From Cereibacter changlensis JA139 (lineage in GTDB: Bacteria; Pseudomonadota; Alphaproteobacteria; Rhodobacterales; Rhodobacteraceae): a stretch of DNA of 51,576 nt. Both the position numbers and the translations under genes were made by a program. Position 1 is the first letter of the stretch, and each line of letters opens with the position of its first letter. The DNA lies in assembly GCF_003034985.1 (NCBI RefSeq), contig NZ_PZKG01000019.1, forward strand, positions 1-51,576, given 5' to 3'. Below, one piece after another: positions 7,422-16,883 of the stretch. The notes under the pieces were generated by a model. That model saw only the letters and a program-made list of their open reading frames with translations. It ran no database searches and was not told the DNA's origin.

Positions 7422-9605
7422 TCAGCCGGTCACCGTCAGGATCGGCGCGCCCTCGCTGACCCGCCCGATCACCGCCGCGGGCTCGCCCAGCGCGCGCAGT
7501 TCCGCCACCAGCCGCTCGGCAGCCTGCGCCGGCACCGCCGCCAGCAGCCCCCCCGCGGTCTGCGGATCGAACAGAAGCGCCGCGCGCGGGCTGTCGGTCA
7601 GCCGCACCCGCCCCAGCGCCGAAGCGCGGTTGGCGGGCAGGAGGCTCGATCCATGCCCCGCCGCCGACAGCCGCTCCGCCCCCGGCAGCAGCGGCACCGA
7701 AGCCAGATCGAGCTCGGCGGCGCAGCCCGAAGCCTCCAGCATCTCCAGAAGATGACCGGCGAGGCCGAAGCCCGTCACATCGGTCATCGCATGCGCCTCG
7801 GGCGCGAGGATCGAGGCGGCTGGCCCCAGTGGCCGCACCATCCGGCGGTAGGTCTGCTCCACCACCTCGCCCAGCAGGAGCCCCGGCGCCGGCTGCCCCG
7901 CCATCTCGGCGGCCAGCACCACGCCCGTGCCAAGCGCCTTGGTCAGCACCAGCGCATCGCCCGGGCGCGCCCCGCCCTTGGCGATGATCCGCTCGGCCAG
8001 CCCCGTCACGGTGAAGCCCAACGTCAGCTCCGCCCCGACCGAAGTATGCCCGCCCAGCACATCGGCCCCGGCGGCGGAAAAGACCTCGCTCGCCGCCTCC
8101 ATGATCTCGCGCAACAGATCCGCCTGCATCCGCGGCGCCATGCGCGGCAGGGTGATCTGCGCCAGCGCCGCCTGCGGTGCCGCGCCCATCGCCCAGATGT
8201 CGCCCGTGGCATGCACTGCCGTGATCCGCGCCATCAGCGCCGCGTCATGGGTGAAGGCGCGCAGATGGTCGGTGGTCAGCACCTGAAACCCGTCGCCCTG
8301 CCGCAGCACGGCGGCATCGTCGCCGCGCCCCCAGACCACATCGCCACGCACCGGCGCGGGCAGATGCGACAGCGCCGCCGACAGATCCCCCGCCCCCACC
8401 TTGGCGCCGCAGCCGCCGCAGAGCGGCTTCGCCCCCAGCGCTTCGCGCAGCCCCGTCGCGGCGACCTCGGGCAGATCGGGAGTCATCGCCGGGTAGGAAG
8501 CGAATTTCTCCATGAACTTGCGGTCGATCCGGTCCTTCAACTGCCAGAGCCAGCGCCCCTCCAGCCGCTTGCCGAACTTGTCGGCCACCGCCACCTTGCC
8601 GCCGCAGGAGATCAGCTTGAGATAATCCCTCTGCGGCCTGTAGCGCCGCATCCGCCCGCCCGACAGCGCGGCGCGCAGGTTGTGCAGCAGGATCGGCGCC
8701 TCGCGCACGGCAAAGACCCCGGCCTTGGGACGCGGCGCGTGGCTCAGATGGGCGCAATCCCCGGCGGCGAAGATCGCGGGGTCCGAGGTCTGCAGCTCCG
8801 GCCCGACGCTGACGAAGCCCTCGTGCAGGGCAAGCCCCGTCGCCCTGAGCCAACCCTGCGGCTGCGCCCCCGCCACCGACAGGGTGAAATCCGATGCGAG
8901 CTCGCGCCCGTCGGCCAGCACCACCCGCTCGGCCTCGACCCGCGCGGGCTCGGCCCCGGTCATCAGCCGCACGCCGAGGCTCTCGAGCCGCGCCAGCAGC
9001 GCCGCCCGCGCCCCCTCGCCCAGCCCCGGCAGCGCCGCCTCGCCGCGCTCCAGCAGCACCACCTCCGGCGCCGCCCCCTCCGCCTTCAGCCGGAAGGCCG
9101 AGGCCATCGCCAGCTCCACCCCGCCGGTGCCCGCGCCGATCACCACCAGCTTCGGCTGCGGCAGGCGGCGGGCGACGAAGCTCTGCCACATCTCAGCATA
9201 GGCGCCGAGCGGCTTGGCCGCCACCGCATGCTCGCCCCCCGCCAGCTGCGGCAGGTCCGAGGCGATGCCCACGTCGATCGAGGCCACGTCATAGCCGATC
9301 GGATCGCGCCGCCCGAGGATCACCCTCTTGGCCTCGCGGTCGATGCCCACGGCCCGGTCGAGGATCACCCGCGCCCCGGCAAAGCGCGCCAGCCGCACGA
9401 GGTCGATCATCAGATCCTCGCGGGCGTAATGCCCGGCGATATGGCCGGGCAGCATGCCGGTATAGGGCGCCACCGGGCCGGGGTTGATGACGGTCAGCCG
9501 CACCCCCGGCAGCGGGTCCATGCCCCACATGCGCAGGACCAGCGCATGGGCATGGCCCCCGCCGATCAGCACCAGATCCTGAACCAGCGGCAAAGGGCCC
9601 TGCAT
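7422..9605 (-). CDS. selD: Flavoprotein oxidoreductase fused to selenide, water dikinase
   Basis: This 727-residue fusion joins two enzymes. Residues 1-380 are a pyridine nucleotide-disulfide type flavoprotein: an FAD loop at LVLIGGGHAHA (11-21), an NAD loop at VVIGAGTGGVE (154-164) and the FAD ribityl motif IFAAGDCAH (279-287). Residues 390-727 are SelD, which makes selenophosphate from selenide and ATP. Cys399 and Lys402 in GGCGAKVG match the catalytic pair, followed by DDAAV, TTDHLRAF and GGHTS. The fusion type is known in bacteria; the flavoprotein half may reduce selenium to selenide, which is an inference. The user of selenophosphate, selU, is the gene just upstream in the same direction. 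Confidence 0.93.
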   Translation of the reverse strand: MQGPLPLVQDLVLIGGGHAHALVLRMWGMDPLPGVRLTVINPGPVAPYTGMLPGHIAGHYAREDLMIDLVRLARFAGARVILDRAVGIDREAKRVILGRRDPIGYDVASIDVGIASDLPQLAGGEHAVAAKPLGAYAEMWQSFVARRLPQPKLVVIGAGTGGVELAMASAFRLKAEGAAPEVVLLERGEAALPGLGEGARAALLARLESLGVRLMTGAEPARVEAERVVLADGRELASDFTLSVAGAQPQGWLRATGLALHEGFVSVGPELQTSDPAIFAAGDCAHLSHAPRPKAGVFAVREAPILLHNLRAALSGGRMRRYRPQRDYLKLISCGGKVAVADKFGKRLEGRWLWQLKDRIDRKFMEKFASYPAMTPDLPEVAATGLREALGAKPLCGGCGAKVGAGDLSAALSHLPAPVRGDVVWGRGDDAAVLRQGDGFQVLTTDHLRAFTHDAALMARITAVHATGDIWAMGAAPQAALAQITLPRMAPRMQADLLREIMEAASEVFSAAGADVLGGHTSVGAELTLGFTVTGLAERIIAKGGARPGDALVLTKALGTGVVLAAEMAGQPAPGLLLGEVVEQTYRRMVRPLGPAASILAPEAHAMTDVTGFGLAGHLLEMLEASGCAAELDLASVPLLPGAERLSAAGHGSSLLPANRASALGRVRLTDSPRAALLFDPQTAGGLLAAVPAQAAERLVAELRALGEPAAVIGRVSEGAPILTVTG

Positions 9606-9737
9606 CCTGCTCTCCTTTTTTCCCGTTCTAGCACGCGCCGCAGCCAGCGACGACGGCCCAGAGCGTCGCGTTTCCGTGACGATGGCTCTGCGAGTCGCGT
9701 TCCCCCCGACGGAGATCCAGCGCGTCGCGCGGGCGCG

Positions 9738-10787
9738 TCAGAGCGCCCCGACCCGCGCCGCCACCCGGTCGGCCAGCGCCTCGAGGTTCTGCGGCCCGAG
9801 CCCCTCGACGGCCACCGTCTCCTGCGCCGCGCCGATCCGCTCGCGGTGGCGCAGATAGCGCGGGTCGTAGTGCCGGGCCATCAGATCGTCGGCCAGCGCG
9901 ACATGCGCGCCCGCCGCGACCATCTTGTGCCAGTCCTCGATGACCGCCGCCGCATGCAGGGGGCGCAGCCGATCGATGACAGCTGTCAACTTTCCGGCAT
10001 CTTCCACCATGTCTGCATAGGCGCGCGCCAGATATTCCGCCCGCGCACTTCGCGGCGCGTCGATCTCCAGCCGCGGCGCGGCGCGCATCGCCTTCCACAG
10101 CTCCGAGGGCAGGCGCAGATCGCCGACCTTGCTCGATTCCGCCTCGATCACCACGGGCAGCGAAGGGTCGAGCCGCGCCACCTCCATCGCCAGCGCGCTC
10201 TCGAAGCCGCGCTGCGCCGGTTGCCCGCCCGGCATCGCCCCGAAGAGCGAGCCGCGATGGTTGGCCAGCCCCTCCAGATCGATGACCTGCACCCCCCGCG
10301 CCTTCAATAGCGGCAGGAGCCCGGTCTTGGCCGTGCCGGTATTGCCGTCGAGCAGCACCACCCGGCTGGGAAAAGGCGTCTCGTAAAGCGCCTTCACCAC
10401 CAGCCCGCGCCACGACTTGTAGCCGCCCGCCACCACCTCCACCCGCCAGCCGATCTGGCTCAGGATCATCGCGAAGGAGTTCGACCGCTGCCCGCCGCGC
10501 CAGCAGTAGACCAAGGGCCGCCAGCCGCCCGGCTTCTCGGCCAGCGGCCCCTCGATATGCTTGGCCGCATTGCGCGCGACCAGCGCCGCGCCGAGCTTGC
10601 GCGCCGTGAACGGGTTCACCTGCTTGTAGATCGTCCCGACCCGCGCCCGCTCCTCGTTGTCCAGCACCGGCAGGCTGATCGCCCCCGGCATCCGGTCCTC
10701 CAGCCACTCGGCGGGCGAGCGCACGTCGATCACCTCGTCGAAACCATGCGCCAGCACATCCGCCAGAGAGGAAAATGTGACAGCCAT
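9738..10787 (-). CDS. selU: tRNA 2-selenouridine synthase
   Basis: The 349-residue enzyme (SelU/MnmH/YbbB) replaces the sulfur of wobble 2-thiouridine with selenium from selenophosphate. An N-terminal rhodanese domain has EVIDVRSPAEW (18-28) and the active-site Cys95 in VYCWRGGQRS. A P-loop (GNTGTAKT, 148-155) opens the second domain, which binds geranyl or nucleotide groups in the family. Its start shares one base with the argE stop, and selD follows 132 bases downstream, so supply and use of selenophosphate are linked. No SECIS element or selC gene is visible here, so selenium may serve tRNA modification in this organism. Confidence 0.95.
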   Translation of the reverse strand: MAVTFSSLADVLAHGFDEVIDVRSPAEWLEDRMPGAISLPVLDNEERARVGTIYKQVNPFTARKLGAALVARNAAKHIEGPLAEKPGGWRPLVYCWRGGQRSNSFAMILSQIGWRVEVVAGGYKSWRGLVVKALYETPFPSRVVLLDGNTGTAKTGLLPLLKARGVQVIDLEGLANHRGSLFGAMPGGQPAQRGFESALAMEVARLDPSLPVVIEAESSKVGDLRLPSELWKAMRAAPRLEIDAPRSARAEYLARAYADMVEDAGKLTAVIDRLRPLHAAAVIEDWHKMVAAGAHVALADDLMARHYDPRYLRHRERIGAAQETVAVEGLGPQNLEALADRVAARVGAL

Positions 10788-11938
10788 CAGAGCCCCGCCT
10801 CCAGCCGGTCGAGCAGCGCGCCCAGCAGCGCCTCGCAGCGGGCAAGCTGCTCGACCGCAACGAATTCGTCCGGCTTGTGGCCCTGCGCCATGCTGCCCGG
10901 CCCGCAGATCACCGTGGGAATGCCGAGCCGCTTCGCGAACATCCCGCCCTCGGTGCCATAGGCCACCTTGATCGTGCCATTCGCCCCGGTCAGCGCCTTG
11001 ACGAAGTTCACCACCCCCGCATCGGAGGCCGTCCCCAGCCCCGGATAGTCCCAGAGCCGCTCCACCACGATGTCGGCCTCGGGAAACTCCGCCCGCAGCG
11101 GGGCGACGATGCCCTCGGCCAGGGCGCGCATCTCGTCGATCAGCGCGGCGGTATCCTCCTCGGCCAGCGAGCGGATCTCGAAATCGAGCACGCAGGCATT
11201 GGGCACGATGTTCACCTGCACCCCGCCGTTCATCTTGCCGACATGCACCGTCGTGTAGGGCACGTCATAGTCGCCGTCCCGCAGTCCGCTCTCGGCCAGC
11301 CGCGCCTGCACCCCCCGCAGCGCGGTCAGGAAATCCGCCCCCAGATGCAGCGCGTTCAGGGCCAAAGGCGCCAGCGCCGAATGGCCCTCGCGCCCGGTGC
11401 AGGTGGCGCGCAGCGCGATCTTGCCCTTGTGACCCGTGGCCACCATCATGCCCGTCGGTTCGCCCACGATGCACATCGCCGGCCGCACCGGCGCGCCCTC
11501 CAGCAGGTCGATCAGCGAGCCGACGCCGAGACAGCCAACTTCCTCGTCATAGCTCAGCGCCAGATGCAGCGGCGTCTTCAGCGGGCGCTGTGCCGCCTCC
11601 AGCATCACCACGATGGCGCAGGCAACGAAACCCTTCATGTCGGTCGTGCCGCGCCCGTAGAGCCGCCCCGCCTCCTCGGTCAACGCGAAGGGCGGCCGGG
11701 TCCACAGCTGGCCCTCCACCGGCACCACATCGGTATGGCCCGACAGCATCACCCCCGCGCCTTCCGGCCCCACGGTGGCATAGAGATTGGCCTTGCCGCC
11801 GCCTTCGTCCGGGATCAGCACCGACTCGATCCCGGCGCCCGCCAGAAGGTCGCGCACCCAGTCGATCAGCGCCCGGTTGGGCCTGGAGCTGACCGTATCG
11901 AAGGCGATCAGCCGCTCCAGTATCGCCCGCATCTGCAT
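10787..11938 (-). CDS. argE: Acetylornithine deacetylase (M20 family)
   Basis: The 383-residue metallopeptidase-fold enzyme removes the acetyl group from N-acetylornithine in arginine synthesis or related amino acids. Metal ligands of the M20 family are visible: SGHTDVVP, GRGTTDMKG, YDEEVGCLG (the catalytic Glu pair) and GEPTGM, with a late GHKPDEF supplying the last histidine. I start at the ATG at 11938, which has GGAAGGA 7 bases upstream, rather than 13 codons earlier. Other M20 deacylases look alike, so the exact substrate is likely but not certain. The gene overlaps selU by one base. Confidence 0.85.
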   Translation of the reverse strand: MQMRAILERLIAFDTVSSRPNRALIDWVRDLLAGAGIESVLIPDEGGGKANLYATVGPEGAGVMLSGHTDVVPVEGQLWTRPPFALTEEAGRLYGRGTTDMKGFVACAIVVMLEAAQRPLKTPLHLALSYDEEVGCLGVGSLIDLLEGAPVRPAMCIVGEPTGMMVATGHKGKIALRATCTGREGHSALAPLALNALHLGADFLTALRGVQARLAESGLRDGDYDVPYTTVHVGKMNGGVQVNIVPNACVLDFEIRSLAEEDTAALIDEMRALAEGIVAPLRAEFPEADIVVERLWDYPGLGTASDAGVVNFVKALTGANGTIKVAYGTEGGMFAKRLGIPTVICGPGSMAQGHKPDEFVAVEQLARCEALLGALLDRLEAGL

Positions 11939-12011
11939 GGTTTGGTCCTTCCGCTTCTCCGCGCCACCAAACCGCAAATCCGCGCCGGGCGGAAGGGGCC
12001 GCCCATGACAA

Positions 12012-12038
12012 AGGGGGCAGAGCCGCGCCCTGCCCCCT
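12012..12038 (-). terminator. Hairpin after iolG
   Basis: On the minus strand a 9-base stem (AGGGGGCAG paired with CTGCCCCCT) with an 9-base loop is followed by TTTG, 22 bases beyond the iolG stop. It is a likely intrinsic terminator of the inositol-type operon and also faces the start of argE. Confidence 0.7.
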
Positions 12039-12059
12039 CCTGTCCTCGCGTCGGAAAGC

Positions 12060-13064
12060 TCAGCCGAGGATTTCCGAAACCGCCACCGCGCGGCCCTCGG
12101 CCACCGATTTCAGCGCCGCCTCGGCCAGAGCCAGCGCCGCCAGCCCGTCCTCGCCCGAGGGCGCAGCCGCGCCCTTGCCCGACAGCGCCGCGATGAAGGC
12201 GGCGATCTCGGCGGCATAGGCCTCGGTGTAGCGGGTCATGAAGAAATCATGCAGCGGCGGGCGGGTGTAGCCCCGGCCATTCGCCACCTCGATCGAGATC
12301 GGCCGCTGGTTCTCGGCCAGAACCGACCCCTCGGCGCCATGCACTTCGATCCGCTGGTCATAGCCGTAGGTCGCCCGGCGCGAGTTCGAGATGGTGCAAT
12401 GCTTGCCCGAGGCCGTGCGCAGCATCACCGAGACCGAGTCGAAATCGCCCACCTCGGCCACCTTCGGATCGACCAGCACCGAAGCCTGCGCCGAAACCGT
12501 CTCGACCTCCTCGCCCAGGAGATACCGCGCCATGTCGAAATCGTGGATCGTCATGTCGCGGAAAATCCCGCCCGAGCGCGGCAGATAGTCGAGCGGCGGC
12601 AGGCCCGGATCGCGCGAGACGATGGTCACCATCTCCACCTCGCCGATGGTCCCCGCGTCGATCTCGGCCCGCACCGCCTGGAAATGCGGATCGAAGCGGC
12701 GGTTGAAGCCGACCATCAGCGTGGCCTTGGTCTCGCGCACCACGGCCAGACAGGCCTTCACCCGCTCCAGCGACAGGTCGATCGGCTTCTCGCAGAAGAT
12801 CGCCTTGCCGGCCCGGGCAAAGCGTTCGATCAGGTCGGCATGGGTGTCGGTCGGGGTGCAGATCACCACCGCGTCGATATCCGCCGCGGCCTCGATATCC
12901 TCGATGGTGCGCACCGCGCAGCCGTATTGCGCCGAGATTGCCAGCGCCGCCTCGGGGAAGGCATCCGCCACCGCCACAAGCTCGGCCTGCGCATCGCCCG
13001 AGATCGCCTTGGCATGCACCTTGCCGATGCGCCCGGCGCCCAGAAGCCCGAATCTTACCGTCAT
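12060..13064 (-). CDS. iolG: Inositol 2-dehydrogenase, GFO/IDH/MocA family
   Basis: The 334-residue NAD-dependent enzyme is predicted to oxidise myo-inositol to 2-keto-inositol. The Rossmann loop is FGLLGAGRIGKVH (5-17); the sugar-binding lysine lies in FCEKPIDLS, and the catalytic Asp/His are in MTIHDFDMARYLLGE. I chose the ATG at 13064 giving MTVRFGLLGAG; the frame extends further upstream but that part is not enzyme-like. It is the last gene of an operon with a sugar ABC transporter and an IolI-type protein, which supports inositol over other sugars. scyllo-Inositol is a possible alternative substrate. Confidence 0.88.
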   Translation of the reverse strand: MTVRFGLLGAGRIGKVHAKAISGDAQAELVAVADAFPEAALAISAQYGCAVRTIEDIEAAADIDAVVICTPTDTHADLIERFARAGKAIFCEKPIDLSLERVKACLAVVRETKATLMVGFNRRFDPHFQAVRAEIDAGTIGEVEMVTIVSRDPGLPPLDYLPRSGGIFRDMTIHDFDMARYLLGEEVETVSAQASVLVDPKVAEVGDFDSVSVMLRTASGKHCTISNSRRATYGYDQRIEVHGAEGSVLAENQRPISIEVANGRGYTRPPLHDFFMTRYTEAYAAEIAAFIAALSGKGAAAPSGEDGLAALALAEAALKSVAEGRAVAVSEILG

Positions 13065-13144
13065 AGTTTCCTCGAATCTTGGCCGCTGCGGCCGTTGCGT
13101 CTTCCGGGCGGGCCCCGGTGGGTCAGCCCCAGATGCCACAGGGT

Positions 13145-13912
13145 TCAGACATAGGCCACGTCCGACTGCCCCTTGACCCCGGTGATGTAGCTGACGATGT
13201 CGTTGCCGTCGGTCTCGTCCGCGCGCAGCGAGGCGACGATGCGCCCGCGGCGGAACACCACGATCCGGTCCACCAGATCGAAGACCTGCCGCAGGTTGTG
13301 GCTGACGAGGATCAGCGGCACGCCGCGCTCCTTCAGCCCGCGGATGATGTTCTCGACCTGCCCCGTCTCCTGCACCCCCAGCGCCGCCGTCGGCTCGTCC
13401 ATGATGATGAGCTTCGAGGCAAAGGCCGCCGCCCGGGCGATGGCCACGCATTGCCGCTGGCCGCCCGACATGTTGCGGATCGGGTTGGAAAGGTTCGGGA
13501 TCCGCACCGCCGTCCGGTCCAGCGCCGCCTGCGTCCGCTCGCGCATCGCCTTGCGGTCGAGGATCGAGAACGGCCCGAGGTTGAACTTGATCAGCTCGCG
13601 CCCAAGATAGAGGTTCGAGGGCACGTCGAGATCATCGGCCAGCGCGAGGTTCTGGAACACCGTTTCCATCCCGCTCTCCCGCGCCTCCAGCGGACCGGCG
13701 TAATTCACCTCCCGCCCGTCGAAGAAGATCTGTCCCGAGGTGCGCTGCTCCACCGCCGTGATCTGCCGCACGAAGGTGGATTTGCCGGCGCCGTTGTCGC
13801 CGACCACCGCAACATGCTCGCCCTCGTGCAGCACGAAATTCGCGTCTTCCAGCGCATGCACGCCGCCGTAGCGTTTGGTCAGGCCGCGGGTTTCCAGAAT
13901 GACCTTGCTCAT
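13145..13912 (-). CDS. Sugar (inositol-type) ABC transporter ATPase
   Basis: This 255-residue ATPase powers a sugar importer. Walker A is GDNGAGKS, the signature is MSGGQRQ, and Walker B is LIIMDEPTAALG. It has a single nucleotide-binding domain, as in FrcA and IatA, rather than the tandem pair of RbsA. The ATG at 13912 starts MSKVILETRGLTKRYGG. The permease gene ends one base upstream, so the genes are closely coupled. The inositol assignment rests on the operon partners. Confidence 0.85.
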   Translation of the reverse strand: MSKVILETRGLTKRYGGVHALEDANFVLHEGEHVAVVGDNGAGKSTFVRQITAVEQRTSGQIFFDGREVNYAGPLEARESGMETVFQNLALADDLDVPSNLYLGRELIKFNLGPFSILDRKAMRERTQAALDRTAVRIPNLSNPIRNMSGGQRQCVAIARAAAFASKLIIMDEPTAALGVQETGQVENIIRGLKERGVPLILVSHNLRQVFDLVDRIVVFRRGRIVASLRADETDGNDIVSYITGVKGQSDVAYV

Positions 13913-13913
13913 C

Positions 13914-14933
13914 TCACACCGCCTTCGCCCGGCGCTGCTGGCGCGCCACATCGGCCACCACGGCCGCCACGATGATCACGCCCTTGATCATCTCCTGATA
14001 GTAGGCGTCGATCCGGAGGAAGGTGAAGCCCGAGATGATGACCCCGAAGATCAGCATCCCCAGCGCCGTGCCGACGACCGACCCGCGCCCGCCCGCCAGC
14101 GACACGCCGCCGATCACGGCCATGGCGATGGCGTCGAGCTCGTACATCATCCCCATCCCGGCCTGCGCCGTGACGTTCTTCGACGACAGCACCAGCGCCG
14201 CGATCCCGGCAAGCATCCCGGCGATGGCATAGACCATCACCAGATGCCGCTCCACCCGGATGCCCGAGACGCGGGCTGCCTGCTGGTTCGAGCCGATGGC
14301 ATAGGTGTGGTTGCCGTAGACCGTGTATTTCAGCGCCAGATGGAACAGCAGCGCCAGCACGAGGAAGATGATCACCGGGTTCAGCCCCGCGCCGATCCAG
14401 GCATAGCTCTCGGTCGGGAAGGACACCGGCTGGCCCTTGGTGTACCACTTGGCCACGCCGCGCGCCGCCACCATCATCCCCAGAGTGGCGATGAAGGGCG
14501 GGATCTTGGTATAGGCGATCAGCGCCCCGTTGATCGACCCGGCGAGGCCGCCGATCACCAGCGCCACGAGGATCGGCACGATCACCGGCAGGTCGGTCAG
14601 CGCCGGATAGACCGCCCTTGCATAGTCGGAGCTTTGGGCAAAACTCATGGCGATCATCGCCGTCGCCCCGACGATGGAGCCCGACGAGAGATCGATCCCG
14701 CCGGTGATGATGACCTGCGTCACCCCGATGGCGATGATCCCGACGATCGAGACCTGCAGGATGATGATCTGCAGCCGCTGCAGGTTGAAGACGAAGCTCT
14801 GCCCGATGAACAGCCAGCCCAGCGCCTCGAAGACGAGGGCGATCACCAGAAGCCCGATGAAGACGTTCATCTCCGGCGGCCTGACCGGCCGCGACTGGCT
14901 GTCTGTCCGCGCTGATACGGCGCTCACGGCCAT
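13914..14933 (-). CDS. Sugar (inositol-type) ABC transporter permease
   Basis: The 339-residue inner-membrane protein belongs to the RbsC/branched-chain permease family. It has about ten hydrophobic segments, with the family signature GGIDLSSGSIVGATAM near residue 110 and IKGVIIVAAVVADV near the end. The polar N-terminus (about 22 residues) is cytoplasmic. It would form the channel for the substrate delivered by the binding protein encoded next upstream. Confidence 0.88.
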   Translation of the reverse strand: MAVSAVSARTDSQSRPVRPPEMNVFIGLLVIALVFEALGWLFIGQSFVFNLQRLQIIILQVSIVGIIAIGVTQVIITGGIDLSSGSIVGATAMIAMSFAQSSDYARAVYPALTDLPVIVPILVALVIGGLAGSINGALIAYTKIPPFIATLGMMVAARGVAKWYTKGQPVSFPTESYAWIGAGLNPVIIFLVLALLFHLALKYTVYGNHTYAIGSNQQAARVSGIRVERHLVMVYAIAGMLAGIAALVLSSKNVTAQAGMGMMYELDAIAMAVIGGVSLAGGRGSVVGTALGMLIFGVIISGFTFLRIDAYYQEMIKGVIIVAAVVADVARQQRRAKAV

Positions 14934-15005
14934 GATTTCCTCTCCCCCTTGGTGGTCGGCCGGGGCAGTCTCGCCGCCCCGGCCCGGTGCGTCCGTCTCA
15001 GGCGA

Positions 15006-15947
15006 TCAGTTCTTCGCCATGAAGTCCTGCATGTTGTCCGGCGTCACCAGCTGGAAGGGGATGTAGACCTTCTGCTCCACCGCCTCGCCCTTGGCCAGTT
15101 TCAGCGCCGCATCCAGCGCGCCCTGCCCCTGCCCCGCCGCGTCCTGGAACACGGTCACGTCCAGATCGCCCGCCGCCATCGCCGCCAGCGCGTCCTGCGT
15201 CGCGTCGATGCCGGCGACGACGACATCCTCCATGCCCACGCCCGCCGCCTTCATCGACTGGATCGCGCCCACCGCGCTCTCGTCGTTGTTGGCGATCACC
15301 GCATCGAACTGCACCCCCGAGGACAGCCAGTTGGTCATCAGGTTGGCCGCCTGGTCGCGCTGCCAGTTCGAGGTCTGCTCATCGACGATCTTCATGAACG
15401 AACATTCATCCGTCGCGATCACGTCATGGATGTCCTTGGTCCGCACCACGGCGGCCTGGTTCGACAGCTCGCCCATGATCACCAGGATGTTGGCCTCGGT
15501 CTTGCCCGCCTCCTTCAGCAGACGGCAGACCTCCTTGGTCTGCAGCGTGCCGGATTCGATGTCGTTCGAGGCGACATAGGCCTGGCTGTCGGGCAGCGTG
15601 TCGACGTTCACCGGCTCGCGGTTCACGTAGACCAGCGGCACATTCGCCGCCGCCGCCGCGTCCGAGATCGCCTGCGTCGCCGAGGTATCGACCGGGTTCA
15701 CCACGATGGCGTCGACGCCCGAGGCGATGAAGTTCTTCACCTGATCGAGCTGCTTGCCGACATCGTTGCCGGCATCCTCGACCTGCACGTTCACCCCGTC
15801 CAGCGTGGCGGCATAATCGGTCATGCCGTTGCGCAGCACGGTCAGGAAGTTGTCGTCGAACAGCGCCATGGACACGCCGACATTCTCGGCCATCGCGGTC
15901 GTCGAAAGCATCGAGGCAAGCCCCGCCACCAGAAGCGTCTTTTTCAT
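15006..15947 (-). CDS. Periplasmic sugar (inositol-type) binding protein
   Basis: The 313-residue protein has a clear signal peptide (MKKTLLVAGLASMLSTTAMA, cleaved before ENVGV). It continues with the Peripla_BP_4 fold: IVVNPVDTSATQAISDAA, then PLVYVNREP, and VIANNDESAVGAIQSM. GGGAGAGGA lies just before the ATG. The similarity in layout to IbpA-type inositol receptors fits the operon. It is probably the most abundant product of the operon, since its gene is placed early. Confidence 0.88.
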   Translation of the reverse strand: MKKTLLVAGLASMLSTTAMAENVGVSMALFDDNFLTVLRNGMTDYAATLDGVNVQVEDAGNDVGKQLDQVKNFIASGVDAIVVNPVDTSATQAISDAAAAANVPLVYVNREPVNVDTLPDSQAYVASNDIESGTLQTKEVCRLLKEAGKTEANILVIMGELSNQAAVVRTKDIHDVIATDECSFMKIVDEQTSNWQRDQAANLMTNWLSSGVQFDAVIANNDESAVGAIQSMKAAGVGMEDVVVAGIDATQDALAAMAAGDLDVTVFQDAAGQGQGALDAALKLAKGEAVEQKVYIPFQLVTPDNMQDFMAKN

Positions 15948-16027
15948 GTCATCCTCTCCCTTGTCGGTGTCCGGCCCACCAAAATCCTCCCGCCGGACCG
16001 CCCTTGCAGGCGGTTGATCCTGTCGCC

Positions 16028-16846
16028 TCAGGCGGCCGTCGCGGCCGGGCTGCCGGCGATGAAGCCCATCGAGCGGCGCAGCGCCGGCTCGGCATCCTCC
16101 AGCGCATGCACCGAGGCCGCGAAGGGCTCGAAGCTCAGCGGCCCGGCATAGCCGGCATCCCGCAGCGCTGCGATCTGCTCCAGGTTGCCCAGCCGATCCT
16201 CCGCATCGACCAGCACCCGGTGGCCATCGCGCATCTCCGCCACGGTCAGCGCCGCATCGGTGACGCCCGAGACATGCACGACGCCGGTATGCGCGGCGAA
16301 GACCGGCCCGCCGCCCGCCAGATGATGATGGAAGGTATCATGGACCAGCGCGAAAGTCTCCGCCGCGCCCAGCGTCTCGATGGCCTCCACCAGCTCGGCC
16401 TTGTGGCGCAGCGAGCAGCTCTCGAAGCCCAGCGGCTCCACCAACCCGCGCAGCCCGTGGGCGCGCAGCATCGGGGCCAGTTCGCGCAGCGCCAGGGCCA
16501 GCGCGGCCCGGCGCTCCAGCGCGCTGGTCGCCACACCGTCGTTGCGCGGGATCAGGCTGACCGCCTCGGCCCCCGCCGCAACCGCGATCCGCATCAGCGC
16601 CTCGGCCTCGGCCCGCTTGGCGTCGGACCAGTCGTCGAACATCTTCACTTCCGCCAACGCCAGCAGCCGCAGCCCCCGGTCGCGGCAGCCGGCGGCGACT
16701 TCCGAGGGCTCGGCGCCCTGGAACAGCGGCCCCGGCAGGTCGTTGCGGAACTCGATGCCGACGCAGCCCAGCCGCGCCGCCAGATCGAGGAACGCCTGCC
16801 AGCCGAGACGCGGCGTCGTCATGTGGTTCAGCGCGAACGGCAGCAT
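16028..16846 (-). CDS. TIM-barrel sugar isomerase, IolI/IolE-like
   Basis: The 272-residue xylose isomerase-like barrel begins MLPFALNHMTTPRLGW. Metal-site residues are suggested by GIEFRND, LVEPLGFESCS, VHDTFHHH and VHVSGVTD, and LSFEPF near the end. In inositol catabolism such proteins isomerise 2-keto-inositol (IolI) or dehydrate it (IolE); I favour IolI from length and start. It is the first gene after the predicted promoter and operator at 16884-16915, so it heads the operon. I chose the ATG at 16846, since the upstream extension is not conserved-looking. Confidence 0.75.
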   Translation of the reverse strand: MLPFALNHMTTPRLGWQAFLDLAARLGCVGIEFRNDLPGPLFQGAEPSEVAAGCRDRGLRLLALAEVKMFDDWSDAKRAEAEALMRIAVAAGAEAVSLIPRNDGVATSALERRAALALALRELAPMLRAHGLRGLVEPLGFESCSLRHKAELVEAIETLGAAETFALVHDTFHHHLAGGGPVFAAHTGVVHVSGVTDAALTVAEMRDGHRVLVDAEDRLGNLEQIAALRDAGYAGPLSFEPFAASVHALEDAEPALRRSMGFIAGSPAATAA

Positions 16847-16883
16847 CGGTGACTCTCCCCGCGGCCCCCCAAGCCGCCACAAT

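Noticed and set aside
7653-10310. Long plus-strand frame opposite selD and selU
   Set aside because: Its composition is that of the reverse strand of GC-rich genes, and both minus-strand proteins have full catalytic motifs.
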